In this document: positions 1 to 8,935 of the stretch, piece by piece
Position numbering within the stretch: the stretch's first letter is position 1
How the letters are laid out: each line of letters opens with the position of its first letter
Assembly (NCBI RefSeq): GCF_900108315.1
Contig: NZ_FNVB01000010.1
Location: forward strand, 186,001-250,000
Reading direction: 5' to 3'
Source of the DNA: Saccharopolyspora kobensis
Lineage (GTDB): Bacteria > Actinomycetota > Actinomycetes > Mycobacteriales > Pseudonocardiaceae
DNA: 64,000 bases
Program-made: the position numbers and the translations under genes
Notes under the pieces: model-generated
The model's database searches: none
What the model saw: only the letters and a program-made list of their open reading frames with translations
What the model was told of the DNA's origin: nothing

Positions 1-278
1 CGCAGCGCCTCCGCTGCCGGGCCGAGAACCCCGTACATGGTCTCGTAGTCCTTCAGGCAGATGATCGAGATCTCGCTCGCCGACACCGCCTCCGCGATGC
101 TCGCCGCACGGCGGGCACCCCCGGCGACGACACCGTCGGCCTTCGCCGGAGTGCGGTTCCAGACCGTCGTCGGGTGGCCGCGCTCCAGCAGCGCTTCGGC
201 GAGCGCCAGGCCCATCGGGCCGAGTCCGACGACGGTGACCGGTGCTTGCTGCGGAACTGCTCCTCGCTGATTCGTCAT
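1..278 (-). CDS. NAD(P)-binding dehydrogenase, imine reductase / 6-phosphogluconate dehydrogenase-like, 3' part outside window
   Basis: Only the first 92 or so codons are present. The protein begins MTNQRGAVPQQ and then shows a Rossmann dinucleotide motif GLGPMG at about residues 18-23. It continues with VWNRTP, as in NADPH-dependent beta-hydroxyacid dehydrogenases and imine reductases. The family reduces imines or 3-hydroxy acids with NADPH in the cytosol; the substrate cannot be told from this fragment. The ATG at 276-278 is chosen because a -10-like CAGCCT ends seven bases before it, so the mRNA is probably leaderless. A MerR-type operator lies in the promoter spacer and a MerR gene is divergent, so induction by that regulator is likely. 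Confidence 0.75.
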   Translation of the reverse strand, partial: MTNQRGAVPQQAPVTVVGLGPMGLALAEALLERGHPTTVWNRTPAKADGVVAGGARRAASIAEAVSASEISIICLKDYETMYGVLGPAAEAL

Positions 279-285
279 GCGGATT

Positions 286-317
286 AGGCTGCGGTGTCAC
301 ATCGATGTGAGAGTCAA
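286..317 (-). promoter_or_regulatory. MerR-type promoter/operator
   Basis: Read on the minus strand: a -35 TTGACT (312-317), a 20-bp spacer containing the perfect palindrome TCACATCGATGTGA (297-310), and a -10-like CAGCCT (286-291), then seven bases to the ATG. A palindrome inside an over-long 19-20 bp spacer is the hallmark of MerR-family regulated promoters. Confidence 0.7.
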
Positions 318-337
318 CGTGGAGTGGTGGCCATCAC

Positions 338-817
338 ATGCGCATGGGTGAGTTCTCCCGGCGAACCGGAGTAAGCCAGCGCCTCCTGCGCTACTACGAG
401 GAGCAGGGTCTGCTCGCGCCCCCGCGGCTGCCGAGCGGATACCGCGAGTACTCGGAGGCGGACGTCGCCACGGTGCGGGGCATCCGCATGCTGCTCGCGG
501 CGGGCCTCGGCACCGCCACCATCGCCGAGCTGCTGCCGTGCATGACCGATGACGGGGTTTCCCTGGCCCCGGCCTGTTCCGGGATGCTGCCCGACCTCAA
601 CCGGGAGCGCGAGCGTCTCGACGCAGCGGTGGCCGACCTGCTGGCCGCCCGCGACGCGCTGGACGACATCATCGCCGCCACCGAGTCGACCGGCATCGCC
701 GATCCGGAAGCCTGCGCCGCGATCGGCGCCGTGCAGCAATCCGCCGACATCGGTGCGGCTCGACGAAGTTCCCGTTCCGCCCGCAGCTCCGGGTTCTCGG
801 CTAGCGCAGGGTCCTGA
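338..817 (+). CDS. MerR-family transcriptional regulator
   Basis: 159-residue DNA-binding regulator. The N-terminal winged helix-turn-helix (about residues 1-70) has typical MerR residues, with LLRYYEEQGLL in helix 2 and GYREYSEADV in the wing. A dimerisation helix follows (NRERERLDAAVADLLAARDAL). The C-terminal tail is short and has no recognisable metal-binding Cys pair, so the ligand is unknown. It is divergent from the imine-reductase-like gene and probably controls it through the palindrome at 297-310. An in-frame ATG at 344 is an alternative start. The last 17 bases overlap the 3' end of the convergent epoxide hydrolase gene. Confidence 0.85.
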   Translation: MRMGEFSRRTGVSQRLLRYYEEQGLLAPPRLPSGYREYSEADVATVRGIRMLLAAGLGTATIAELLPCMTDDGVSLAPACSGMLPDLNRERERLDAAVADLLAARDALDDIIAATESTGIADPEACAAIGAVQQSADIGAARRSSRSARSSGFSASAGS

Positions 818-1940
818 AGAACGCCCGGATGTCGTCGACAAGCAGATCCGGGGCCTGTAGCGAGGCGAAGTGCCCTCCCCCGGAGTAGCTGGTCCACCGG
901 GTGATCTCGTGGGAGAGCTCCGCCAGGCCTCGGACCGCCCCATCTCCGGCGAAGTTCGCCACGCCGGTCGGGATCGTGGTGCGCGCGGCACGCCTACCCC
1001 ACGCGTCGGCGGACTCCAGGTAGAGCCGGGCCGCCGAACCCGCCGTCCCGGTCAACCAGAAGATCGTCACGTTGGTCAGGATCGCGTCCCGGTCGATCGG
1101 GGTCTGCTCGGTGCGCTCGGGATCCCAGTCGACGAACCACTCCAGGTTCCACGCCAGCTGACCGGCCGGAGAATCGTTGAGCGCGTAGGCCAGCGTCTGC
1201 GGCCGGGTGGACATCTGCACCGCATAGCCGGAATGCCCGTACCAGAGCTTCCGATTCCGCTCGGCCTTCGCGCGATCCTCCTCCGTCAACAGCGCCAGAT
1301 CGCCGGGATCGCTCGCCACCGCAGCATCCGCCAACGCGTTCACGTGCACGCCGAGGACGTTCTCCGGTGCGATCCGGCCGAGCTCCGGCGACACGAGGCT
1401 GCCGAAATCGCCGCCCTGCGCTCCGTAGCGCTCGTACCCGAGACGCCGCATCAGCTCCGCCCAGGCACGCGCGATCCGGTGCACTCCCCACCCCGTCCGC
1501 GCGGTCGGCCCGGAGAAGCCGAATCCCGGCAGCGAGGGCGCGACCACGTGGAAGGCGTCCGCCGGATCCCCACCGTGCGCGCGCGGGTCGGTCAGCGGCC
1601 CGATGACGTCGACGAAGTCGTGGACCGTGCTCGGCCAACCGTGCGTGATGATCAGCGGCGTCGCACCCGGTTCCGGGGAGCGGACGTGCAGGAAGTGCAC
1701 CCGCTGATCACCGATGACCGTCGTGAACTGCGGGAACGAATTGAGGCGGGCCTCGTGCGAGCGCCAGTCGTAGTCCGTGCGCCAGTGCTCGACCAGATCG
1801 GCCAGGTACTCCTGGTGCACGCCGTACGACCAGCCGACGCCGGGGAGCTCGCCGGGCCAGCGAGTGCGGGCCAGCCGCTCCCGCAGATCGTCCAGGGCTT
1901 CCTGGGCGACATCGATCCGAAACGGTGCTAGTGCGTACAT
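801..1940 (-). CDS. epoxide hydrolase, microsomal-type alpha/beta hydrolase with EHN domain
   Basis: 379-residue alpha/beta hydrolase. The N-terminal EHN (epoxide hydrolase N-terminal) domain spans about residues 5-110. HGWPS at 100-104 forms the oxyanion hole. The nucleophile is Asp178 in GGDFG, and the catalytic His is in SGGGHFA near the C terminus. The family opens epoxides to diols, and actinobacteria use it in detoxification. Start: ATG at 1938-1940, where the conserved EHN sequence begins; the open frame runs 61 codons further upstream but with no family similarity. It is divergent from a WYL-domain regulator across 61 bp holding a 10-bp inverted repeat, which suggests direct control. 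Confidence 0.88.
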   Translation of the reverse strand: MYALAPFRIDVAQEALDDLRERLARTRWPGELPGVGWSYGVHQEYLADLVEHWRTDYDWRSHEARLNSFPQFTTVIGDQRVHFLHVRSPEPGATPLIITHGWPSTVHDFVDVIGPLTDPRAHGGDPADAFHVVAPSLPGFGFSGPTARTGWGVHRIARAWAELMRRLGYERYGAQGGDFGSLVSPELGRIAPENVLGVHVNALADAAVASDPGDLALLTEEDRAKAERNRKLWYGHSGYAVQMSTRPQTLAYALNDSPAGQLAWNLEWFVDWDPERTEQTPIDRDAILTNVTIFWLTGTAGSAARLYLESADAWGRRAARTTIPTGVANFAGDGAVRGLAELSHEITRWTSYSGGGHFASLQAPDLLVDDIRAFFRTLR

Positions 1941-1957
1941 GCGTGCAGGCTGGCGGC

Positions 1958-1984
1958 GGAGTAGGACAGCTTCGGTCCTACTCC
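1958..1984. promoter_or_regulatory. inverted-repeat operator between epoxide hydrolase and WYL regulator genes
   Basis: Perfect 10-bp arms GGAGTAGGAC (1958-1967) and GTCCTACTCC (1975-1984) around a 7-base centre. The repeat sits between the two divergent starts (1940 and 2002). It is the obvious target for the WYL/YafY-type regulator; this is inference from position and symmetry. Confidence 0.65.
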
Positions 1985-2001
1985 TCTGCCAAGGTGGGCG
2001 C

Positions 2002-2958
2002 ATGCTCGCCACACCCGCCCGCTTCCTCCGGCTGCTCTCGCTGCTGCAGATGGGCCGTGAGTGGTCCGGCACCGAACTCGCCGAACGACTCGAAGTCACC
2101 ACCCGGACCGTGCGCCGCGACATCGATCAGCTGCGCGAGCTGGGTTACCCGGTGGACGCCACCATCGGCCCGCACGGCGGGTACCGGCTCGGCGCCGGCG
2201 CCTCGCTGCCGCCGCTGCTGCTCGACGACGACGAAGCGGTCGCGGTCGCGGTCGGTCTGCACACCGCGGCAGCCGGGCGCGTCACCGGAGCCGAGGAAGC
2301 CTCGGTGCGCGCGCTGAACAAGCTCGAACAGGTCCTGCCGTCCAGGCTTCGCCACCGGGTGAGCACGCTGAAGAACGCGGTGGTGACGATGTCCCGCGGC
2401 ACCGAATCGGGCGTGCGGGCAACGGTGCTCACCGCGATCTCGGCCGCCGTCCGGGCCGCTGAAACGCTGCGCTTCGACTACCTCGACCACCACGGAGCCG
2501 AGTCGCGGCGCAACGTCGAGCCACACCGCCTCGTCTGCTGGGGGCCGAAGTGGTACCTCGTCGGCTGGGACGTCGACCGAGCGGACTGGCGCACCTTCCG
2601 GGTGGACCGGATGACGCTGCGCACCCCCAACGGATCGCGCTTCGCGCACCGGGAACCGCCGGACGGCGATGTCTTGGCTTACCTGCGCAGAACGGTGGGA
2701 TTCGAGATGTGGCCGCTGCGTTCACAACTGCTCGTGCACGCGCCCGCCGAGGACGTCGAAGGCCGGATCGACGGCATCGTGACCCCGTTGGACGAGAGCA
2801 CCTGCCGCTTGGAACTCGCCTCGGACTCCTACGACCTCGTCGCATTCGCGATGGGCGTGCTCGATGTCGACTTCGAAGTCGAATCACCTCCAGAACTCGC
2901 CGAACACCTGCGGAAACTGGGCAACAGGCTCACCAACGCCAGCACCCGTCGACGCTGA
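2002..2958 (+). CDS. WYL-domain (YafY/DeoR-like HTH) transcriptional regulator
   Basis: 318 residues. An N-terminal HTH_11-type helix-turn-helix (about 8-65, SGTELAERLEVTTRTVRRDI) is followed by the WYL ligand-sensing domain (about 140-225, with PHRLVCWGPKWYLVGWD). A C-terminal WCX extension completes the protein. Such proteins act as one-component repressors or activators, often of the adjacent gene. The ATG at 2002 has AAGGTGG five to eleven bases upstream. It is divergent from the epoxide hydrolase and probably binds the 1958-1984 repeat. A 16-bp-stem terminator follows the stop codon. Confidence 0.87.
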   Translation: MLATPARFLRLLSLLQMGREWSGTELAERLEVTTRTVRRDIDQLRELGYPVDATIGPHGGYRLGAGASLPPLLLDDDEAVAVAVGLHTAAAGRVTGAEEASVRALNKLEQVLPSRLRHRVSTLKNAVVTMSRGTESGVRATVLTAISAAVRAAETLRFDYLDHHGAESRRNVEPHRLVCWGPKWYLVGWDVDRADWRTFRVDRMTLRTPNGSRFAHREPPDGDVLAYLRRTVGFEMWPLRSQLLVHAPAEDVEGRIDGIVTPLDESTCRLELASDSYDLVAFAMGVLDVDFEVESPPELAEHLRKLGNRLTNASTRRR

Positions 2959-2966
2959 ACCCGGGT

Positions 2967-3009
2967 GGGCCCGAGCGCGGCGTCGGTGGGGTTCGCCGCG
3001 CTCGGGCCC
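2967..3009 (+). terminator. terminator hairpin after the WYL regulator
   Basis: Perfect 16-bp stem (2967-2982 with 2994-3009) and an 11-base loop, beginning nine bases after the stop codon. There is no U-tract, as usual in actinobacteria. Confidence 0.7.
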
Positions 3010-3189
3010 CGGCGTCCCTGGACCGCGCCCGAGCGATGGCCGGAGGCAACACCCTGGGAGGGAGTGGTGTTCGTCCGCTGCCGGTCGGGCCGGTCGACGC
3101 CGAGTCGAGTGGCTGCTGATGAGGTCTCAGCCCTGCTGGAGGCTCAGCCGCGTTGAGCGACCACCAGCGCAAACCGAGGCCGGAGAACC

Positions 3190-6100
3190 TCAGTGGAAGT
3201 CGCGAGAGGTTGAGGGGATGCGGACTTCCAACTTCTGCAGCCGGTCAGCTCTCAGATTGATCACCCCTTCCGCTCGCTCCACGATTCCGCGCACCAGCAA
3301 TGCCGCGCTGGAGCGCCCGACCTTGCGGTACCGCGCCCACAAACCCGGAGAGCACATGACGTTGACCATGCCGGTCTCGTCCTCCAGGTTCAGGAACGTG
3401 ATCCCGCCCGCGGTGGCCGGTCGCTGCCGGTGCGTCACCGCACCACCGACCAGCACCCTCGACCCGTGCTCCACTTCGGACAGACGCGCTGCCGGGAGGG
3501 CACCGATCGAGTCCAACTTGGACCGCACGAACTGCAGCGGGAAGCTGTCCGGGGAAACTCCGGTGGCCCAGACGTCCGCCGCAGCCACGTCGATCCCTTC
3601 CATGCCGGGCAGGGCAGGCGCAGGCGCCGCGGCCGTGGTCCCCGGCAGCCGGTTCGATCGATCACCGGCCGCCGCAGCCGCGTTCCACAACGCCTCGCGG
3701 CGGGACAGCCCGAAGCAGCCGAACGCGCCGGCCGTCGCCAACGCCTCCATCTGCACCGCGGTCAGCTCCACCCGCCGGGCCACCTCGGCCATGCCGGTGT
3801 ACGGGCCGTTCGCCGCCCGCTCGGCAACCAGCTTCTCCGCCGCCCCTTCACCGAGCCCGCGCACCGAAGCCAGCCCGAGCCGCACCGCCTGCCGCCCCTC
3901 ACTGGCGGCATCGGGTTCCAGATCGGCCTGCGCCCGACTCGCGTTGACATCCGGCCCGCGCACCCGCACGCCGTGCCGCCGGGCATCCGCGACCAGCGAC
4001 TGCGGCGAGTAGAAGCCCATCGGCTGCGCCTTGAGCAGGGCGGCGCAGAAGGCCGCCGGGTAGTAGTGCTTGAACCACGCGCTGGCGAACACCAGCAGCG
4101 CGAAGCTCAGCGCGTGGCTCTCCGGGAAGCCGTAGTTGGCGAAGGCCAGCATCCGCTGGTAGATCCGGTCGGCCAGCGTCCCGGAGATGCCGTTGGCCGC
4201 CATGCCCTCGAAGAGCCGGTCCTTGAGCCGGGCCATCCGCTCCTCCGACCGCTTGGCCCCCATCGCCCGCCGCAGCTGATCGGCCTCCGCCGGGGTGAAC
4301 CCCGCGACGTCCACCGCCAGCTGCATCAACTGCTCCTGGAACAGCGGGACCCCGTAGGTCTTGGCCAGCGCACCGGCCATCAGCGGGTGCTCGAAGTCCC
4401 ACTCCTCCGCCCCGTTGCGACGCCGGATGTAGGGGTGCACCGAACCGCCCTGGATCGGCCCCGGCCGGATCAACGCCACCTCGACCACCAGGTCGTAGAA
4501 CTCCCGCGGCTTCAGTCTCGGCAGCGTGGCCAGCTGCGCGCGGCTCTCCACCTGGAACACCCCGACCGCGTCGGCCCGGCGCAGCATCTCGTAGACCGCG
4601 TCGTCGGCCAGGTCCAGCCGACCGAGGTCGACCTCGCGCCCGTGGTGCTCGCGCACCATCTCGGTGGCGTACCGCAGCGCCGAGAGCATGCCCAGCCCGA
4701 GCAGGTCGAACTTGACCAGGCCCGCCTCCGCGCAGTCGTCCTTGTCCCACTGCAGGACGGTGCGGCCGGGCATCCGCGCCCACTCCACCGGGCACACCTC
4801 GCTGACCGGCTGGTGGCAGATCACCATCCCGCCGGAGTGGATGCCCAGGTGCCGCGGGAAACCCAGCAGCTCACCGGCCAGCTGCCGCACCGGTCCGGGG
4901 ATCTCGGAATCCTCCGGCAGCGGGCCCCAGTGCTCGATCTCCTTGCTCCAGGCGTCCTGCTGCCCCGGCGAATAGCCGAGCGCGCGGGCGACGTCGCGCA
5001 CCGCGGAGCGCGGCCGGTAGCTGATCACGTTCGCCACCTGGGCGGCGTGCATCCGGCCGTACGTGCGGTAGACGTACTGGATCACCTCTTCGCGGCGGTC
5101 CGACTCGATGTCCAGGTCGATGTCCGGCGGACCGTCCCGCTCCGGAGCCAGGAAGCGCTCGAAGAGCAGCTGGTAGCGCACCGGGTCCGCGTTGGTGATC
5201 CGCAGCGCGAAGCACACCGCCGAGTTCGCCGCCGATCCCCTGCCCTGGCACAGGATTCCCTGGCTCCGGCAGAACTCCACGATGTCCTGCACGATCAGGA
5301 AGTAGCCGGGGAAGCGCAGTTCCTCGATCACCGCCAGCTCGTGCTCGATCTGCTGGTAGGCCACGGGATTCTGCTGCGGCAGGCCGTACCGCTCCAGCGC
5401 GCCCTGGTAGGTCAGCTCGCGCAGCCAGCTCGCCTCGGTGCGCCCCTTGGGCACGCGGAACGGCGGCAGCTGCGGAGCCACCAGCTGCAGGTCGAAGGCG
5501 CACTCCTTGCCGAGCTCGGCGGCTCGCTGCACGGCTCCCGGGTAGCGCGCGAACAGCTCCGCCATCTCGGCCCCGGAGCGCAGGTAGTTGCCCGCCCAAG
5601 CGGGCAGCCAGCCGTCCACCTCGTCCAGGCTGCGGCGGGCCCGGATCGCGGCGACCACCCCGGCCAGCCGGGCCTGCTCGGGCCGGGCCAGGTGCGCCCC
5701 GGTGCTGGCCACCGTGGCCACCCCGGCGCGGGCGGCCAGCTCGGTCAGCGCATCGTTGCGCGCGGAATCCGCGGGCAACCCGTGGTCGGTCAGCTCCACC
5801 GCGACGTGATCCGCGCCGAACAGCGCGACCAGCCCGTCCAACTCCGCCGCAGCGGCGTCGAAGCCGTCCGCCGCGAGCGCAGCGGGCACCGCACCCTTCC
5901 GGCAACCGGTGAGCACCTGCCAGTGCCCTCCGGCCGCGGCGGCGAGCTCCGTCAGCTCGTAGACCGGACGCCCCTTCTCCTTCCCGGCCAACTGCGCCTT
6001 GCTGATCTCCCGGCACAGGCTCGCGTAACCGGTGAGATCCCGCGCCAGCACCACCAGGTGCCGCCCCTCCGGATCGGGCACCCCGTTCTGCGGCGCGGTG

Positions 6101-6495
6101 AGCCCCAGGCTGAGCTCGGCGCCGAACACCGTGCGCATCCCGTGCTCTGCGGCGGCTTCGGCGAAGCGCACCACCCCGTACAAGCCGTCGTGATCGGTGA
6201 GCGCGATCGCCTCCAGCCCCAGCCGCGCCGCCTCCGCCACCAGCTCCTCCGGGTGGCTCGCCCCGTCCAGGAAGCTGAAGTTGGAGTGCGCGTGCAGCTC
6301 CGCGTACGGGACCTGCGGCATCGCGGGAACGACGTCTGACCGGTGCTCGGTGTGCTGCCGAGTCCGCACCGGACCGTCGTTCCCGTCGCCGGGACCCCGC
6401 TCGTCGCGGTCCCCTCGCCCGGTGGCGGAACCGGAGCGACCGGACAGCGCGGTCTCCAGTTCCGACCAGGTCTGGGGAGGGTTGAACCAACTCAT
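3190..6495 (-). CDS. dnaE2: error-prone DNA polymerase III alpha subunit DnaE2 (ImuC)
   Basis: 1101-residue C-family polymerase of the DnaE2/ImuC class, the catalytic member of the SOS mutasome for translesion synthesis. The start MSWFNPPQTWSELE matches the DnaE2-specific N terminus. The PHP domain begins at AELHAHSNFSFLDGASHPEE. The palm carries PDIDLDIESDRREE, with the catalytic Asp pair. A helix-hairpin-helix and a C-terminal OB fold follow. The length is typical. It is preceded by imuB with a 74-bp gap containing two LexA-like boxes, so it has its own SOS promoter in addition to possible read-through. Loss of a family member in mycobacteria abolishes damage-induced mutagenesis. Confidence 0.95.
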   Translation of the reverse strand: MSWFNPPQTWSELETALSGRSGSATGRGDRDERGPGDGNDGPVRTRQHTEHRSDVVPAMPQVPYAELHAHSNFSFLDGASHPEELVAEAARLGLEAIALTDHDGLYGVVRFAEAAAEHGMRTVFGAELSLGLTAPQNGVPDPEGRHLVVLARDLTGYASLCREISKAQLAGKEKGRPVYELTELAAAAGGHWQVLTGCRKGAVPAALAADGFDAAAAELDGLVALFGADHVAVELTDHGLPADSARNDALTELAARAGVATVASTGAHLARPEQARLAGVVAAIRARRSLDEVDGWLPAWAGNYLRSGAEMAELFARYPGAVQRAAELGKECAFDLQLVAPQLPPFRVPKGRTEASWLRELTYQGALERYGLPQQNPVAYQQIEHELAVIEELRFPGYFLIVQDIVEFCRSQGILCQGRGSAANSAVCFALRITNADPVRYQLLFERFLAPERDGPPDIDLDIESDRREEVIQYVYRTYGRMHAAQVANVISYRPRSAVRDVARALGYSPGQQDAWSKEIEHWGPLPEDSEIPGPVRQLAGELLGFPRHLGIHSGGMVICHQPVSEVCPVEWARMPGRTVLQWDKDDCAEAGLVKFDLLGLGMLSALRYATEMVREHHGREVDLGRLDLADDAVYEMLRRADAVGVFQVESRAQLATLPRLKPREFYDLVVEVALIRPGPIQGGSVHPYIRRRNGAEEWDFEHPLMAGALAKTYGVPLFQEQLMQLAVDVAGFTPAEADQLRRAMGAKRSEERMARLKDRLFEGMAANGISGTLADRIYQRMLAFANYGFPESHALSFALLVFASAWFKHYYPAAFCAALLKAQPMGFYSPQSLVADARRHGVRVRGPDVNASRAQADLEPDAASEGRQAVRLGLASVRGLGEGAAEKLVAERAANGPYTGMAEVARRVELTAVQMEALATAGAFGCFGLSRREALWNAAAAAGDRSNRLPGTTAAAPAPALPGMEGIDVAAADVWATGVSPDSFPLQFVRSKLDSIGALPAARLSEVEHGSRVLVGGAVTHRQRPATAGGITFLNLEDETGMVNVMCSPGLWARYRKVGRSSAALLVRGIVERAEGVINLRADRLQKLEVRIPSTSRDFH

Positions 6496-6502
6496 GACAA
6501 CA

Positions 6503-6518
6503 GTGAACTCCAGTTCGA
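6503..6518. promoter_or_regulatory. degenerate LexA (SOS) box upstream of dnaE2
   Basis: GTGAAC-TCCA-GTTCGA: one perfect half-site and one 4/6 half-site against TCGAAC-N4-GTTCGA. It lies 8-23 bases before the dnaE2 start. Confidence 0.5.
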
Positions 6519-6551
6519 AATCACGACGCCACCGAGAAACGGGCAAACCAC

Positions 6552-6567
6552 TCGAACGAGTGTTCGT
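6552..6567. promoter_or_regulatory. LexA (SOS) box upstream of dnaE2
   Basis: TCGAAC-GAGT-GTTCGT matches the actinobacterial SOS consensus except for the last base. It sits in the imuB-dnaE2 gap, just after the imuB stop codon. Confidence 0.85.
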
Positions 6568-6569
6568 GC

Positions 6570-8225
6570 TCATCGATAGGCGCCCTGCACCCACCAGCGA
6601 CCCCGCTCGTGCACCAGCAGCAGGGCCACCTCGCCGGGATCGGGATCCGGTCCGCCTGCGCCGGAATCCGCTTCGAGCACCACCTGGATCCGCACCGACG
6701 ACCGCGGCGGCACCTGCGTCGCCGGAGCCGTCTGCCCGGCGACGGCCAGCAGCTCCGCCCACCAGCGCTCGGTCACCGGCCACGGCCCCGCCCAGCCCGA
6801 CACCGCGCGGGACCGGCCGCCCGACACCTCGACGCGGTGCGGCGCGGCGGTCAGCCGATCCCGGTCGGTGATCCCCACCGGCCGGCCCTCGGCATCGAGC
6901 ACCACCGCGGGCCACGGCGAATCCGGGACCACGGAGGGAGACGGCGCCGGAATCCGGCCCGGCCACGGGCGATCCGGCTCCGACGCCGGTCGGCGCTCAT
7001 CGCCCCACGGCACGAACCGCACCTGATCGCGCAGGTCCCGACCGCCGTCGAGCACTCCGGTCAGCACCGCGTCCGGCCCGAGCATGCCCTGCACCCGGGC
7101 GAACGCGCGGCCCGCGCGGGCATCCGCCTCACCGGTCGCGGCGCTGAGCAGGTCGAGCTGCAACCCGCCCGCTCCGACGACTTCCTCCGGGTGCAGGCTC
7201 AGCACGCTCACCCCGGCCGTCGGGCGCTGGGCCCCGCTGCGGCCGTTCAGCCAGCCGTCGAGCTGCCAGCGCACCCGGTCCGCAGTGGACGACGGCGTCA
7301 GCGGCTCGGCGCACCGCCACACCCGGTGCAGCTCCTCCCCGTGCTCGGTGCTCGCCGAGATCCCCAGTCGCGTGCACGCCAGCCCGAGCTCGCCGAGCCT
7401 GACGTGCAGCCGATCGGCCAGCACCTTGGCCGCGAAGGCGGCTCGGTCCACCCGGTCCACCGGCGGATCGAGCCGCTCGGAGATCACCAGGTCCGGCGGG
7501 GGTTGCCGCCGGAGCACCGGCCGCTCCTCCTGCCCGCCGGCCGCGCGGTGCATCATCAGCGCGAACCGGCCGAACCTCGTCGCGACGTCCGACGGGGCCA
7601 GCGCGGCGAAGTCGCCCAGCGTGCGAATCCCCAAGCGCCGCAACAGGTCCACCAGCTCCACCTGCTCCGCGACCTGCCGGCCGCTGAGCCGGTCGGCGAG
7701 CTGATCGATCTCCTCGACGGCCAGCGGCGCGAGGAACTCCTGGCTCAACCCGGACGCGACCAGCTGGCCGCGCCGAGCGGCCAGGACCGCGGCGAACAGC
7801 CCGTCCGCGATGCCCACCTGGCACTCGACCCCGACGTGCGCGCCGATCTTGTCGATCACCCGCTCGGCGGCGCCCGCCTCCGAACCGAAGTAGCGCGCCG
7901 GACCACGCGCCGGAACCGCCACCAGGCCCGGTCGGACGATCTCCACTCCCGGCATCATGTCCTCGATCGCGGCCACCACCGGCTCGAACATCCGCGCATC
8001 CCGGTCCGGATCGTGCTCGCGGACCACCAGCTCCGGGCAGCGGCCCTGCGCTTCGCGGCGGCGCATCCCGCGCCGGACCCCGCTGTCGCGGGCCGTCGCC
8101 GAGCAGGCGACCACCCGGTTGGCGGCGAACACCGCGGCGGGCACCAGCGGACCGAGCTCGGCCGCGCGGGCCGCTGCGACCACCGGCCAGTCCGGGCACC
8201 ACACGACGAGTCGACGAGGCGGCAT
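6570..8225 (-). CDS. imuB: Y-family DNA polymerase-like mutasome adaptor ImuB
   Basis: 551-residue DinB/Y-family-like protein that acts as a scaffold rather than a polymerase in the ImuA'-ImuB-DnaE2 mutasome. The N terminus (RRLVVWCPDWPVVAA) occupies the palm position, but the metal-binding acidic residues of active Y polymerases are replaced. An HhH-like segment lies at about 190-210 (VDLLRRLGIRTLGDFAAL). A candidate beta-clamp motif QLDLL is at 356-360, followed by a C-terminal tail thought in mycobacteria to bind partners. It starts two bases after the imuA' stop, consistent with translational coupling. SOS control is expected through the LexA boxes upstream of imuA'. Confidence 0.92.
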   Translation of the reverse strand: MPPRRLVVWCPDWPVVAAARAAELGPLVPAAVFAANRVVACSATARDSGVRRGMRRREAQGRCPELVVREHDPDRDARMFEPVVAAIEDMMPGVEIVRPGLVAVPARGPARYFGSEAGAAERVIDKIGAHVGVECQVGIADGLFAAVLAARRGQLVASGLSQEFLAPLAVEEIDQLADRLSGRQVAEQVELVDLLRRLGIRTLGDFAALAPSDVATRFGRFALMMHRAAGGQEERPVLRRQPPPDLVISERLDPPVDRVDRAAFAAKVLADRLHVRLGELGLACTRLGISASTEHGEELHRVWRCAEPLTPSSTADRVRWQLDGWLNGRSGAQRPTAGVSVLSLHPEEVVGAGGLQLDLLSAATGEADARAGRAFARVQGMLGPDAVLTGVLDGGRDLRDQVRFVPWGDERRPASEPDRPWPGRIPAPSPSVVPDSPWPAVVLDAEGRPVGITDRDRLTAAPHRVEVSGGRSRAVSGWAGPWPVTERWWAELLAVAGQTAPATQVPPRSSVRIQVVLEADSGAGGPDPDPGEVALLLVHERGRWWVQGAYR

Positions 8226-8227
8226 CG

Positions 8228-8935
8228 CTACTCACCCGCCACGGATCGCAGCCGGGGCCGCGCGGTCTCGTCCGCGGGAACCCCGACAGCTCCGCCGCGC
8301 CCCGGGAGCAGGAGCCGGCACGAACACGGCCGGGACGCCGCACCGCGCCCGCCCGCGTGCACCGTGACCGCGCGTTCCCGCAGGTACCCGTGGCCCTGGC
8401 CGATCCCGCGCCAGTCGGCATCGGCACAACGAAGCTGCACCTCCGCACCCGCCCACGGGCCGAACGGCAGCAGCACCGAACCGCGGTTGCGCGCCCGCGC
8501 CGACAGTCGCCGGGCATCGGAATCCGCGATCCGCCGAGCACCGCCGACGACGACCAGGTCCACGCCGTCGAGCAGCGCGGCGACCACACCGACCGGGTCG
8601 CCGCCCGGCCGCGGGACCACCGCGAGCCTGGCGAGTTCCACACCGGTTTCGGCAGCGGCGACCAGGCTGATGCCGGCCAGCCCCACCACGGCGGCCCAAG
8701 AGCCGCTGGCGGTCGCCTCGGCGAGCAGCGCGAAGAGCAGCGAAACAGATCCGTGCACCGCCACCGTGCTGCCACGGCGCAATCCCGGCCATGGCAGCAC
8801 GGCGGCGAGTTCTGCCCGCGTGGGCAGCACCCGGCCCGCACCAGGAACACCACCCTCTCCGACCACCGGCGCGCCCACGAACACCCCGTGAGCCGCGGAC
8901 ACGCCCGGCGCCGTCGAAGACGCCATCGCGGACAT
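8228..8935 (-). CDS. imuA': ImuA'-like SOS mutasome accessory protein (RecA-fold-like)
   Basis: 235 residues. The block LPTRAELAAVLPWPGLRRGS and the strand STVAVHGSVSLLFALLAEA resemble the ImuA' proteins paired with ImuB in actinobacteria, a degenerate RecA/SulA-like fold without a usable Walker A. Its role is to help ImuB and DnaE2 bypass lesions. The ATG at 8933-8935 has a strong GGGGAGG with five bases spacing, so it is preferred over the ATG at 9037. The 158-base stretch up to the perfect LexA box at 9094 would be a long 5' leader. It is the first gene of imuA'-imuB-dnaE2. Confidence 0.82.
   Translation of the reverse strand: MSAMASSTAPGVSAAHGVFVGAPVVGEGGVPGAGRVLPTRAELAAVLPWPGLRRGSTVAVHGSVSLLFALLAEATASGSWAAVVGLAGISLVAAAETGVELARLAVVPRPGGDPVGVVAALLDGVDLVVVGGARRIADSDARRLSARARNRGSVLLPFGPWAGAEVQLRCADADWRGIGQGHGYLRERAVTVHAGGRGAASRPCSCRLLLPGRGGAVGVPADETARPRLRSVAGE

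Noticed and set aside
3430..6339. 969-codon + strand open frame opposite dnaE2, and similar long antisense frames (14382-16721, 53492-57463, 57348-59300)
   Set aside because: They mirror strongly coding genes in GC-rich DNA, are His/Arg/Gln/Pro-rich, and have no family motifs. They are compositional shadows.
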